A stretch of DNA of 27,618 nt from Verrucomicrobia bacterium UBA3214 (GCA_002363575.1 DEWI01000048.1:1-27618); one strand, 5' to 3'; counted from the first letter of the stretch, positions 1 through 8,474 are shown. The notes: generated by a model not told the origin, from the letters alone. Program-made: numbers and translations.

Positions 1-1082
1 TGCCGATCACGCTGGACGATCTTTCAAGCGGCTTCAATGTCGGCACCGTCGTCAGCCTCGATTCGGACAAGCTTGGCCTTGTCGGATTCACACAGTCGCA
101 GGTCAATAAGTACGTCGATGAAATCTTCGCCGAACACGGCTTGGATGTCTCGATAAAGTCCGCCGTGCTGACGGATCTCAAAAACTTTTACGACGGCTAC
201 CGCTTCCTGCCTTTTGCCGAGCCGCTTTACAATTCGACGATATGCAACTGGTATCTGCGGTGCCTCGTCGTGGAGCGCAGGCAGCCCTCGTTTGTCATTG
301 ACGCGAATGTTCGCACGGATATTAGATGGTTCCGGCGGCTCGCGCAAACGAATTCGAAAGCGCTCGAGAAAGTCCGCGCATATGTCGAGCGCGGCGAAGG
401 CGAGATCGTGAACAGGCGGGAGCTCTCCTCGAAATTCGGGCGCGCCAAGTTCTTCAGCGAGGAGTTCTTTCCCTACGCGCTCTACTATCTCGGGCTTATG
501 ACGTTCGAGGACGAGATGACGTTCAACATCCCGAACTTGACGGTCAAAAACATGTTCGTAGATTACTACGACGAGCTGTCCGAGTTTACAAACGTCGATG
601 AGGCGCGCAGGGCGTTCGGACTTGCAGCGAAGGCGCTGGCGTTAAACGGCGGCACATGGAAGAATCTCTTCGACGCGTTCTGGCTGCACTACGTCAAGGC
701 ACGCATCCCGGCGCAGGCGTTCGACAAGATGAACGAGAACTTCTTCCGCACTACGTTCACCTCGCGCTGCCTCGACTATTTGGTTGACTACTACTCCTTC
801 GAGACGGAATACAATTCTTCCGAAGGGCGCTGCGACTTCTTGGCGATTCCGAAGCCGGGTATCGCGAAGCCCGCGCAACTCGTCGAGTTCAAGTATTTCA
901 TGAACGCGGCGGCGGAGAAAGGTCGCGTACTCGGGCGGACGGAACCCGACGCTGAAACGGTCGCGCAAGCGCTCGCCTACCGCCAGGCGCTCGCGCGCCG
1001 TCCCGACTGGAAAAGCGAAATCGCCGTTGCGGTCGTCGAAGTCTGCGGAAACGCCGGCTACAACTGGTTCGACATCCCGTAG
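1..1082 (+). CDS. AAA-ATPase-like / PD-(D/E)XK nuclease family protein (5' end outside window)
   Basis: The reading frame is open from base 3, so the gene begins upstream and only the last 359 residues are visible. They contain the LKNFYDGYRF signature (about visible residues 58-67), which is typical of the AAA-ATPase-like (DUF1703-type) family, where an N-terminal P-loop domain precedes it. The C-terminal part matches the companion PD-(D/E)XK domain: RCDFLAI supplies the Asp (about residue 278) and LVEFKY the E-x-K pair (about 295-297). The Walker A motif must lie before the window, so ATP binding is inferred from the family and not seen. The family is abundant in gut anaerobes and its biological role is unsettled; a nuclease or defence role is inference. 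The tag stop is followed by about 190 nt without a gene before the citrate synthase promoter. Confidence 0.85.
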   Translation, partial: PITLDDLSSGFNVGTVVSLDSDKLGLVGFTQSQVNKYVDEIFAEHGLDVSIKSAVLTDLKNFYDGYRFLPFAEPLYNSTICNWYLRCLVVERRQPSFVIDANVRTDIRWFRRLAQTNSKALEKVRAYVERGEGEIVNRRELSSKFGRAKFFSEEFFPYALYYLGLMTFEDEMTFNIPNLTVKNMFVDYYDELSEFTNVDEARRAFGLAAKALALNGGTWKNLFDAFWLHYVKARIPAQAFDKMNENFFRTTFTSRCLDYLVDYYSFETEYNSSEGRCDFLAIPKPGIAKPAQLVEFKYFMNAAAEKGRVLGRTEPDAETVAQALAYRQALARRPDWKSEIAVAVVEVCGNAGYNWFDIP

Positions 1083-1273
1083 GCTCGTGTTCCCGGCAAC
1101 CGCCAGGCTCCATGATATCCTCAGCGGCTCCAGATATGCGCCAAAGGCGCGCAGGATGCAATACAAGCCGCTTTTCCGCGCCTTCGAACCCCGCGCGGCT
1201 CCACACAAGACGCCGCCGCCTCCAATAGCTGCACGAACGATAGGTTTATGCGCCCCTCGCAAGAAGAAACTCC

Positions 1274-1308
1274 CGGCGTCTTCACGCCGTGGAATATGGT
1301 ATAATATC
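1274..1308 (+). promoter_or_regulatory. Hairpin plus extended -10 promoter for gltA
   Basis: A perfect inverted repeat CGGCGT-CTTC-ACGCCG (1274-1289) is followed after 10 nt by TATAAT (1300-1305) preceded by TGG, an extended -10. The whole downstream motif is GGAATATGGTATAAT. No TTGACA-like -35 is evident; the inverted repeat occupies that position. Predicted transcription start is about 1312, giving a leader of about 55 nt with AAGGAGGT at 1351-1358. Nothing else was recognised in 1083-1273. Confidence 0.7.
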
Positions 1309-1366
1309 TCCTTGCGAGTTTATGCAGCTGAATTGGAAAGGCAACAAGGAAAGGAGGTAAAGCGCC

Positions 1367-2722
1367 ATGATAGACAAGCAGTGGCTTGAGAAGTACGCCA
1401 ACAAGGTAAGAGAAGCGGACAAAATCGACCCGGCGCTCTACAGGAAATACGGCGTCAAACGCGGCTTGCGCTACGACGACGGCACTGGCGTGCTCGTCGG
1501 CTTGACGACGATCGGCAATGTGCACGGGTATTTGACGAGCGAAGGCGAACGGGTCGCCATTCCGGGCGAGCTCTTCTACCGCGGCATAAATGTCAAGGAT
1601 ATCGTGGCGGCGGACAAGCGCGAACATCGCTTCGGCTACGAGGAAGTCGCATATCTGCTGCTCTTCGGAGAACTGCCGACCGCCCGCGAACTCGTGGATT
1701 TCAAGACGAAACTCGGCTCGTACCGCCGTCTTTCCGACGGCTTCAAGGAGAATGCCATCCTGCGCCATCCGCCGCTCGATATAATGAACGGCATCGCGCG
1801 CTCGCTTCTCTTCGCCTACGCCTACGACGAAGCGGATTCGCCGGAGGACATGTCGATCGAGAACTGCCTCAGGATGTCCATCAATCTAATGGGCGCGATG
1901 CCGACCATCGCCGCATACGCCTACCAGGCCAAGGCGCACTACCACATGGACGCGCCGCTATTGATCCGCAATCCGGATCCGAAGAAATCGACCGCAGAGA
2001 ACTTTCTTTCGCTGATACGCGTCGACGGGAAATGCACGCGCCTCGAAGCCGAGACTCTCGACCTGGCGCTCATCCTCCACGCCGAACACGGCGGCGGCAA
2101 CAACTCCTCGTTCGTCACACACGTCGTCACCAGCGCGCACACGGATCTGTTCTCGTCACTCGCCGCATCCGTCCTATCACTCAAGGGCTACAGGCACGGC
2201 GGCGCGAACCTCCGCGTCATGCGCCAGATGGACGAGCTGAAGGCGGCCGTCTCCAACTGGCGCGACGAACGCGCCGTGACCGCATATCTGGAGAAAGTCG
2301 CCGACCGCAAGGCAGGTGATCGTTCCGGGCTGATCTACGGGCTGGGCCACGCCGTATATACGATCAGCGATCCGCGCGCGCAAATGCTGAAGGCGAAAGC
2401 GCGCCAGCTTGCCAAAGAGAAAGACAGGCTGGACGAAATGCGTCTTTTCGAGATGATTGAAGAGCTTGGGCCGGCGATAATCAAGGCGCGGCATCCTCGC
2501 GCCGAGGATGTTTGCGCGAACGTCGATCTCTACTCCGGGTTCGTCTATGAAATGCTCGGCATCCCTCGCGACCTCTATACGCCGATCTTCGCGATCGCGC
2601 GCTGCGTTTCGTGGTGCGCGCACCGCATGGAGGAACTGATCAACGCAGGCCCGATTATCCGCCCGGCGTACAAGCCGCTCTTCCGCCCGCGCCCATACGT
2701 CCCGCTGAACAAGAGAAAGTGA
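1367..2722 (+). CDS. gltA: Citrate synthase (citrate/2-methylcitrate synthase family)
   Basis: Condenses oxaloacetate and acetyl-CoA to citrate, the entry step of the TCA cycle and of glutamate precursor synthesis in the cytoplasm. The 451-residue product carries the family signatures: HAEHGGGNNSS with His241, GYRHGGAN with His277, GLGHAVYTISDPR with His328, and NVDLYSG with Asp387. These correspond to the substrate-binding and catalytic His/Asp residues of the family. The start is fixed by a strong Shine-Dalgarno (AAGGAGGT, 1351-1358) 8 nt before ATG, and an extended -10 promoter lies about 60 nt upstream. A 2-methylcitrate synthase activity cannot be excluded from sequence, but no prp genes are nearby. 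It is the first gene of a tight plus-strand run with dnaG and moxR. Confidence 0.93.
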   Translation: MIDKQWLEKYANKVREADKIDPALYRKYGVKRGLRYDDGTGVLVGLTTIGNVHGYLTSEGERVAIPGELFYRGINVKDIVAADKREHRFGYEEVAYLLLFGELPTARELVDFKTKLGSYRRLSDGFKENAILRHPPLDIMNGIARSLLFAYAYDEADSPEDMSIENCLRMSINLMGAMPTIAAYAYQAKAHYHMDAPLLIRNPDPKKSTAENFLSLIRVDGKCTRLEAETLDLALILHAEHGGGNNSSFVTHVVTSAHTDLFSSLAASVLSLKGYRHGGANLRVMRQMDELKAAVSNWRDERAVTAYLEKVADRKAGDRSGLIYGLGHAVYTISDPRAQMLKAKARQLAKEKDRLDEMRLFEMIEELGPAIIKARHPRAEDVCANVDLYSGFVYEMLGIPRDLYTPIFAIARCVSWCAHRMEELINAGPIIRPAYKPLFRPRPYVPLNKRK

Positions 2723-2765
2723 GCGCCACCGGCCATAGTGCAAGGCAATAGTGCAGGAATCCGAC

Positions 2766-4703
2766 ATGGGCGGCATTACAGATTCCACGCTGGACGAAAT
2801 AAAATCGCGCATCGATCTCGGCGATTTGATCGCGTCCTACGGCATTGCGCTGCGCCATTCCGGCTCGCGACTGGTCGCGTGCTGCCCGTTCCACAACGAA
2901 AAGACGCCTAGCTTCAGCATCGACACCGCGAAAGGCCTCTACCACTGCTTCGGCTGCGGAGAATCCGGCGACGCGATCAAGTTCGTCATGAAGCAGGAGG
3001 GGATGGCGTTCGGCGAAGCCGTGCGCAAGCTCGCCTCTCTCTGCGGTGTGAAGATCGACGAGGCGAAGGAAGAAGACGGCGCGGCGGCGCGGCGCCGCCG
3101 CCTCTACGCGCTCATGGCGGAGGTCTCGCAGTTCTACCATGCGTGCCTGGCGGAAATGCGCGAAGCGGCCCTAGCGCGCGAGTATCTCGAAAAGCGCGCG
3201 CTCGACAAGGCTGCGCAGGACGCCTTCGCGATCGGCTACGCTCCCGAAGGCGCGGAGAGGATGCTCGCGTGGGCGCAGCGCCACGGCTACACGCCGCAGG
3301 AAATGGAAGCCGCCGGCATTCTCAAGCTCGCGAGCGACGAAAGCGCGCTGCGCGGCGGCGGCGCCTACCATCGCTTCGGCGGCCGCTTGATGTTCACCAT
3401 CCGCGACAGATCCGGGAGGGTGGTGGCGTTTTCCGGCCGGCAGCTCGTGGAGAACAAGAAGACCGGCAAATACGTCAATTCGCCGGATACGGAAATCTTC
3501 AAGAAATCCAACGTCCTATTCGCGCTAGACCGCGCGGCCGGGAACATCGCGAAATCTCCGCACCGCGAGGCGATAATCTGCGAGGGCCAGATCGACTGCA
3601 TCCGCCTGCACATCTCCGGCTTCCCTGTCGCCGTCGCCGGCCAGGGCACGGCGTTCACGGAAGAACACGTGCGCATGCTCGCCAGAGTGGCCGACTCCGC
3701 ACTGCTCGTTTACGACGACGACGCGGCGGGCCGCAAAGCCGCCATACGCTCGGCCGGCCTGCTTCTCGCGGCCGGAATATCCGTGCGCGTCGTGAGGCTT
3801 CCCGATGGCGACGACCCCGATTCCTTCCTGCGCACCAAGGGTGCGGAGGCGTTCGCGAAACTCTGCGACGCCGCAGAATCCATCGTCGCTTTCCAGCTCG
3901 CGGTCGAGCGCGGCAAAGAACGCAACCCTGGAAGCGTGGATGCCGTGGCGCGCATCACGAAAGCGCTGCTCGCGACGATCTCCCTCTGCCCGAACGCCGT
4001 GCTGAAAGCCGGCATGATCGGCGAAGCCGCATCCAGGCTCGCCATACCCGCCGCGGCGCTCAACGAAGAACTCGGCAAAATACGCCCTTCCATACGCCGT
4101 CAAACGCCCGCGGCGCAGCCGCCCGCCGGGCAAGAGCACGCGGAGGCGGACGCACCGGATGCAGGCGGCGGAACGACAGCGCCGGACGAGTTTGCGCCGG
4201 CGAAAGGCGAGAATGCCGAAACCGCGGCGCAGCCGCCGGGCGCCGAGCGCGACCTTATGGCGTTTCTCATGGCCAACGAAGGCGATGCCGCGCTCGCAGG
4301 GACGATTGGAGAGTTCGTCTCGCCGGAAATCCTCTCGCACCCTTTCACAGCGAAATTCACGGACGAATGGCGCGAAAGCGCCGCGCGCTCCGAAGACATC
4401 CCCGGAGAATTCGCTTCTTCCCTCGCAAACGACGAACGCGCATGGTTCGACGCCGCGCTCGTCGATGCGCAAAAGCCAATGGCCTGCTCTCTGGACAAGA
4501 CGCAAATCGCGCACGATCTCGTCTGCGCGCTATGGCAGCGCCACGTCGAGCGTCTGCTCGGCGCGATGGATGCCGTGCCGAAGACCCGCGAAGCGCTTCT
4601 CAGAAGCTGCGCGCTCGCGCAGGCGCTGCCGGCGCTGCGCGCAAAGAAGTGGGACGCGCTTCCAGGCATAATTTCAAAACTGAAACAGAAAGGAACAAAC
4701 TGA
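2766..4703 (+). CDS. dnaG: DNA primase DnaG
   Basis: Synthesises RNA primers at the replication fork. The N-terminal CHC2 zinc ribbon is intact (CPFH at about residues 40-43, CFGC at 61-64). The catalytic core and TOPRIM domain follow, with CEGQIDC supplying the conserved Glu and LVYDDDAAGRKAA the metal-binding aspartates. The last 200 or so residues form the more variable, Ala-rich helicase-interaction region, ending Lys-rich. The ATG at 2766 has AGGAA at 2756-2760 and leaves 645 residues, normal for DnaG. A GTG five codons upstream (2751) is possible but would put the ribosome-binding site inside the gene. A 13-nt near-repeat containing ATAGTGCA (2735 and 2748) lies just before the start. 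There is no separate promoter in the 43-nt gap, so it is probably co-transcribed with gltA. Confidence 0.95.
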   Translation: MGGITDSTLDEIKSRIDLGDLIASYGIALRHSGSRLVACCPFHNEKTPSFSIDTAKGLYHCFGCGESGDAIKFVMKQEGMAFGEAVRKLASLCGVKIDEAKEEDGAAARRRRLYALMAEVSQFYHACLAEMREAALAREYLEKRALDKAAQDAFAIGYAPEGAERMLAWAQRHGYTPQEMEAAGILKLASDESALRGGGAYHRFGGRLMFTIRDRSGRVVAFSGRQLVENKKTGKYVNSPDTEIFKKSNVLFALDRAAGNIAKSPHREAIICEGQIDCIRLHISGFPVAVAGQGTAFTEEHVRMLARVADSALLVYDDDAAGRKAAIRSAGLLLAAGISVRVVRLPDGDDPDSFLRTKGAEAFAKLCDAAESIVAFQLAVERGKERNPGSVDAVARITKALLATISLCPNAVLKAGMIGEAASRLAIPAAALNEELGKIRPSIRRQTPAAQPPAGQEHAEADAPDAGGGTTAPDEFAPAKGENAETAAQPPGAERDLMAFLMANEGDAALAGTIGEFVSPEILSHPFTAKFTDEWRESAARSEDIPGEFASSLANDERAWFDAALVDAQKPMACSLDKTQIAHDLVCALWQRHVERLLGAMDAVPKTREALLRSCALAQALPALRAKKWDALPGIISKLKQKGTN

Positions 4704-4704
4704 G

Positions 4705-5667
4705 ATGGACATAAAAGAAGCCACGCAACGCATCGCCAGCCGCAAGGAACTCGTCGCGAAAATCCGCGATGAAGTCGGCAGGGTTATCGTGGGGCAGGAA
4801 AAACTCGTGGATCGCCTGATCCTCGCTCTCGTCACGGATGGACACATCCTCCTCGAAGGCGTGCCGGGACTCGCCAAGACGCTCAGCTGCAACACCCTCG
4901 CAACCGTCCTCGGACTCGATTTCAAGCGCATCTCCTTCACTCCGGATCTGCTGCCTGCGGATGTCGTCGGCACGCTCGTCTATTCCCCGAAGACAGGCGA
5001 ATTCTCGCCGAAGAAAGGCCCCGTGTTCACCAACCTCCTGCTCGCCGACGAAATCAACCGCGCGCCCGCGAAAGTCCAGTCCGCGCTTCTCGAATCCATG
5101 CAGGAGCGCCAAGTGACGATCGGAGACGAGACATACCGCCTCCCGGAGCCGTTCCTCGTGCTGGCGACGCAAAACCCGCTCGAGCAGGAAGGCACGTATC
5201 CTCTGCCGGAAGCGCAGGTCGATCGTTTCATGTTCAAGTGCCTCGTCGAGACTCCCTCCAAGGCGGACGAGCGCCGCATCATGCAGCGCTTCGCAGAGGA
5301 TTCCGAGCGCCCGGCCGCGCGCACCGTCTGCACGCGCGAAGACGTCATTGCGCTGCGCGCCGCCCTCAAGGAAGTGTACTGCGATGAAAAAGTCGGCGAC
5401 TACATCCTCGACATCGTCTTCAAGACACGCGAAAAGAACGAGTACATCCAGAACGGCGCATCCCCGCGTGCAACGCTGGCGCTCAATCTCGCCGCGCGCG
5501 GCAACGCGCTCATGCGCGGCCGCGCCTACGCCACTCCGCAGGATGTCAAGGAAGTCGTCCACGACGTCCTGCGCCACCGCATCATCCTCACCTACGAGGC
5601 CGAAGCGGAAAACATCTCTTCCGACGCCATAATCGACAAGATCCTCGACACCGTCCCCGTGCCGTAA
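4705..5667 (+). CDS. MoxR-family AAA+ ATPase
   Basis: A 320-residue MoxR AAA+ ATPase, a family of chaperone-like ATPases that usually works with VWA/DUF58 partner proteins in maturation or envelope-related processes. Walker A is GVPGLAKT (residues 52-59), Walker B is LLLADEIN (111-118), and the highly conserved ALLESMQERQVT and ATQNPLEQEGTYPLPEAQ-type segments are present, with the VDRFMFK stretch at about 172-178. The ATG starts 1 nt after the dnaG stop, with AAAGGA at 4689-4694, inside the dnaG 3' end, as its ribosome-binding site. Its usual neighbour, a DUF58 gene, is present but displaced by 1.76 kb by a restriction-modification pair. The stop is followed by only 25 nt before the endonuclease gene. 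Confidence 0.93.
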   Translation: MDIKEATQRIASRKELVAKIRDEVGRVIVGQEKLVDRLILALVTDGHILLEGVPGLAKTLSCNTLATVLGLDFKRISFTPDLLPADVVGTLVYSPKTGEFSPKKGPVFTNLLLADEINRAPAKVQSALLESMQERQVTIGDETYRLPEPFLVLATQNPLEQEGTYPLPEAQVDRFMFKCLVETPSKADERRIMQRFAEDSERPAARTVCTREDVIALRAALKEVYCDEKVGDYILDIVFKTREKNEYIQNGASPRATLALNLAARGNALMRGRAYATPQDVKEVVHDVLRHRIILTYEAEAENISSDAIIDKILDTVPVP

Positions 5668-5692
5668 AAACGCGACACGAGCACTTCTGGCC

Positions 5693-6505
5693 ATGGACAG
5701 CGCCACATTCAGCAATCTGCTTGCCGAAGAGGTCAAGGGATACAAAACTCTTCTGGAGACGGAGGGGGGCGATTGGATTGTCAAAGGCTTCATTGACGTT
5801 CACCAGAATATATACTCGATGACCAACGACACCAAAGTGGTGTCTAAAATCCTCGAACTGATTCTTGTGCCGCGCCTTGAAGCCTTTGCCAAACGCAACG
5901 GACTTGCGATGGAATTCCCCTCGGCGCAGAATTTCTATCCCGACCTGACGTTCAAGGACGGGAAAGGAAACCTCTTCGCCGTTGATTTCAAGTCCAGCTA
6001 CTACAACAACAATCGGCAAGTCAACGGATTGACCCTGGGATCGTATTGGGGGTATTTCAGAAATAGAAACGTCAAGAAGAACATGGATCATCCATATGGC
6101 GACTATAAATGCCATCTAATTCTCGGCATTCTTTATCGCCAATCACCGGCGACCAACGGCGAGGGGTCAATCTACAAGATAGATGAATTGAAAATGATCA
6201 AGTCTGTGATCGACAGCTTCGTGTTCTTCGTCCAACCGAAATGGAAAGTGGCAAGCGACAGGCCAGGCAGCGGGAATACGCGAAACATAGGCGCCGCAAC
6301 CGACATTGACGACCTTGTCAACGGCAGAGGGACGTTTGCATCGCTTGGCGAAGATGTTTTCGACGCTTATTGGGCTGGATATTTCAACAAAAAAGACGCG
6401 CGGACAGAAGGAATTGGCAAGCCGCATTACCACAACATCGAGACATACAGGAAATATCTGTCGCGGCAAAGCAACCTGCTTAGGAAAATCTCGAACCGGC
6501 AATGA
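5693..6505 (+). CDS. Type II restriction endonuclease, EcoRV family (predicted GATATC)
   Basis: A 270-residue homologue of EcoRV, recognised by comparison with the remembered EcoRV sequence. Shared blocks are DTKVVSKILEL with the active-site-region Glu55, QNFYPDLT with Asp84, AVDFKSSY with Asp98 and Lys100 (the PD...DxK catalytic centre), TLGSYWGYFRN, and GSGNTRNIG at 192-200. The last block corresponds to the EcoRV recognition loop (GSGNT) that reads the GATATC bases, and the QN pair before the PD motif is also kept. Together these predict blunt cleavage at GATATC; the specificity is inference. There is no Shine-Dalgarno before the ATG. The reading frame is intact. Base composition differs from its surroundings: 6061-6120 has 21 G/C in 60, against 45 in 60 at 5461-5520 in moxR, suggesting transfer. 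The last bases overlap the methyltransferase start (ATGA). Confidence 0.9.
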   Translation: MDSATFSNLLAEEVKGYKTLLETEGGDWIVKGFIDVHQNIYSMTNDTKVVSKILELILVPRLEAFAKRNGLAMEFPSAQNFYPDLTFKDGKGNLFAVDFKSSYYNNNRQVNGLTLGSYWGYFRNRNVKKNMDHPYGDYKCHLILGILYRQSPATNGEGSIYKIDELKMIKSVIDSFVFFVQPKWKVASDRPGSGNTRNIGAATDIDDLVNGRGTFASLGEDVFDAYWAGYFNKKDARTEGIGKPHYHNIETYRKYLSRQSNLLRKISNRQ

Positions 6506-7410
6506 TCATACCGCCGATAAAATCGCAGGGCATAAAGACCAAGCTGGTGCCTTGGATAAACGAACTGGTAGCGTCTTCCGGCATTCCGGAAGACGCCGGG
6601 TGGGTTGAACCGTTCTTTGGCACCGGCGTAGTCGGCTTCAACTCTCCGCTGACCGGCCTGCATGTCGCCGGCGACACCAACCCGCACATTGTAAACTTTT
6701 ACAAAGGGATACAATCCGGGGCAGTAAGCGGGCAGACGATGCGAGCCTATCTCCAGCGCGAAAGCCGCCGTCTAGAAGATTCGCCGGACGACGGATATTC
6801 ATATTTTCTCGAAGTCAGGAGGCGATTCAACGCTTTGCACGATGTGCACGACTTCATCTTCCTTTCCCGCGCCGGGTTCAACGGCCTAATGCGCTTCAAC
6901 AAACACGGCGAATGGAACGTGCCCTTCTGCAAGAAGCAGAAAAGATTCACCGCCGCGTACATAACGAAAATCTGCAATCAAGTGATCGACGTGGCGAGGA
7001 CGATCGCCAAGAGCGACTGGGTGTTCAGCAATTCTTCGTTCCTGGAAACGGTATCCGCCGCCGGAGAAACGGATTTGATCTATTGCGACCCTCCGTATTT
7101 CGGGAGATATGCCGACTACTACAATGGATGGACCGAACACGACGAAAGCGAACTATACAATGCGCTGTCCAGGACAAAAGCGAAATTCATCCTGTCCACC
7201 TGGCATCACAATGCTTACCGACACAATGAAATGATAAAGCGGTATTGGAGCAAATTCAACGTTTCCACGCGAGAACACTTCTACCATACGGGCGGGAAAA
7301 TAGAAAACAGGCACCCCATGGTCGAGGCGCTCGTGTATAATTTCGACATGGTGCGAAAGCCGTGCTCTAAAACCGTACGGCAAATGGAGCTGTTTGCCGA
7401 AACTGCATGA
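6502..7410 (+). CDS. DNA adenine methyltransferase, M.EcoRV type (predicted GATATC)
   Basis: A 302-residue D12-class (Dam-like) N6-adenine methyltransferase that should protect host GATATC sites. The N-terminal PPIKSQGIKTKLVP block is nearly identical to what I recall for M.EcoRV. The SAM-binding motif I is EPFFGTG (36-42) and the catalytic motif IV is DPPY (196-199). Conserved blocks RFNKHGEWNVPFCKK, AYITKICNQV, STWHHNAYR and EHFYHTGG support the same specific subfamily and not general Dam (GATC). The start codon overlaps the endonuclease stop by 4 nt, so translation is probably coupled with the endonuclease first. This differs from the common safe order in which the methylase leads or a controller gene is present; none is seen here. 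The stop lies 17 nt before the DUF58 start. Confidence 0.92.
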   Translation: MIIPPIKSQGIKTKLVPWINELVASSGIPEDAGWVEPFFGTGVVGFNSPLTGLHVAGDTNPHIVNFYKGIQSGAVSGQTMRAYLQRESRRLEDSPDDGYSYFLEVRRRFNALHDVHDFIFLSRAGFNGLMRFNKHGEWNVPFCKKQKRFTAAYITKICNQVIDVARTIAKSDWVFSNSSFLETVSAAGETDLIYCDPPYFGRYADYYNGWTEHDESELYNALSRTKAKFILSTWHHNAYRHNEMIKRYWSKFNVSTREHFYHTGGKIENRHPMVEALVYNFDMVRKPCSKTVRQMELFAETA

Positions 7411-7427
7411 TTCGAAAGGATTCGGAC

Positions 7428-8330
7428 ATGGCGACTGATGTAAAAGAATTGATGGCGAAGGTGGGAAGGATACGGATTCTCACCAACAAGCTTATCGACG
7501 ACCAGCTGAGCGGCGACTACCACTCGACGTTCAAGGGCCAAGGCGTGGAGTTCGACGAAGTGCGCCCGTATATCGCCGGCGACGACGTAAGGACGATCGA
7601 TTGGAACGTGACGGCGAGGACGGGCGTGCCGTACATAAAGCGCTATTCGGAAGAGCGCGAGCTGACCGTCCTTTTCATGGTCGATGTCTCCGGCTCGCAA
7701 GGCTACGGGACGGCGGGGAGAAGCAAGATGCAGCTGGCGGCGGAATTGACCGCCCTTCTCGCGCTCACGGCGATCCGCAACCAAGACAAAATCGGGCTGA
7801 TACTCTTTTCCGACAAGATCGTCAAATACATCCCGCCGCGCAAAGGGCGCGACAGCGTGCTGCGGCTGGCGCGCGAAGTCCTCGCGGCGGAAGACGACGC
7901 CAAGGGCGGCACGGATGTCGCGCAGGCACTGAAATTCCTGAATGGCGTGCAGAAGCGCCGCGCCGTCGTGTTTCTCGTAAGCGACTTCATGATCGGCGCG
8001 GACGCCGTGGAAGCCGCGCGCAGCCTGTTGCGCGCGACCGCGCGCCACCACGACATGATATGCGTAAGCGTGAGCGATCCTGCGGAGCGCGAATTGCCGG
8101 ATGTCGGTCTCGTAGAGCTGGAAGACCCGGAGACGGGTTTCCTGCGGCTCGTAGATACTTCCTCCGCCAAAGTCCGCGAAGCGTTTGCCGCAACCGCCAA
8201 GGAGGAACGCGAGGAGCTTTTGCGGTTCTTCAGGCGAAATGCTATGGAATGCATTGAAATCGGCACGGAACGCCCGTATATCGACGCCGTCCGCGAGCTT
8301 TTCAGCCGCCGTGCGGCAAAGCGCGGGTGA
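7428..8330 (+). CDS. DUF58 family protein (MoxR partner, VWA-like fold)
   Basis: A 300-residue DUF58 protein. The signature GQGVEFDEVRPYIAGDD followed by VRTIDWNVTAR spans about residues 38-65, and a VWA-like MIDAS segment VDVSGS follows near residue 85. Proteins of this family are encoded beside MoxR ATPases and are thought to act with them; the precise job is not established. The ATG at 7428 is preferred because AAAGGA lies at 7415-7420 with a 7-nt spacer. A start at 7407 (overlapping the methylase stop) is possible but would swallow that site. The ribosome-binding site is therefore still directly in front of this gene, as if the restriction-modification pair had been inserted upstream of it. 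No later members of the usual moxR cluster (batA-like VWA genes) follow. Confidence 0.9.
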   Translation: MATDVKELMAKVGRIRILTNKLIDDQLSGDYHSTFKGQGVEFDEVRPYIAGDDVRTIDWNVTARTGVPYIKRYSEERELTVLFMVDVSGSQGYGTAGRSKMQLAAELTALLALTAIRNQDKIGLILFSDKIVKYIPPRKGRDSVLRLAREVLAAEDDAKGGTDVAQALKFLNGVQKRRAVVFLVSDFMIGADAVEAARSLLRATARHHDMICVSVSDPAERELPDVGLVELEDPETGFLRLVDTSSAKVREAFAATAKEEREELLRFFRRNAMECIEIGTERPYIDAVRELFSRRAAKRG

Positions 8331-8357
8331 CGCGCCGCGCCGGCTTTCGCGGCGTCA
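8328..8357 (+). terminator. Inverted repeat overlapping the DUF58 stop codon
   Basis: TGACGC (8328-8333) pairs with GCGTCA (8352-8357). After a 2-nt bulge, CGCG (8336-8339) pairs with CGCG (8348-8351), leaving an 8-nt loop. There is no following T-tract, so a terminator role is plausible but unproven. Confidence 0.4.
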
Positions 8358-8388
8358 GGCGAGGTACGGCGCAGGCGGTTTTCAAGCA

Positions 8389-8423
8389 CCGCTCCGTCAC
8401 GCCGTGGAGGCGTGGCTGAGCGG
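8389..8423 (+). terminator. Two-part stem-loop, terminator candidate
   Basis: CCGCTC (8389-8394) pairs with GAGCGG (8418-8423) and, inside a symmetric 3/3 internal loop, CACGCC (8398-8403) pairs with GGCGTG (8409-8414) around a 5-nt loop. Twelve perfect base pairs in 35 nt. No T-run follows, so it would be a non-canonical terminator or an RNA-stability element. Confidence 0.45.
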
Positions 8424-8474
8424 CGCTGCGGATTTGGCGCGTGAAAGCCGCGAAAGAAAATCGAAATAATTTCT

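Noticed and set aside
3143..4714. Long Arg-rich frame inside dnaG
   Set aside because: It is an out-of-frame shadow of a GC-rich gene, with extreme Arg content and no motifs.
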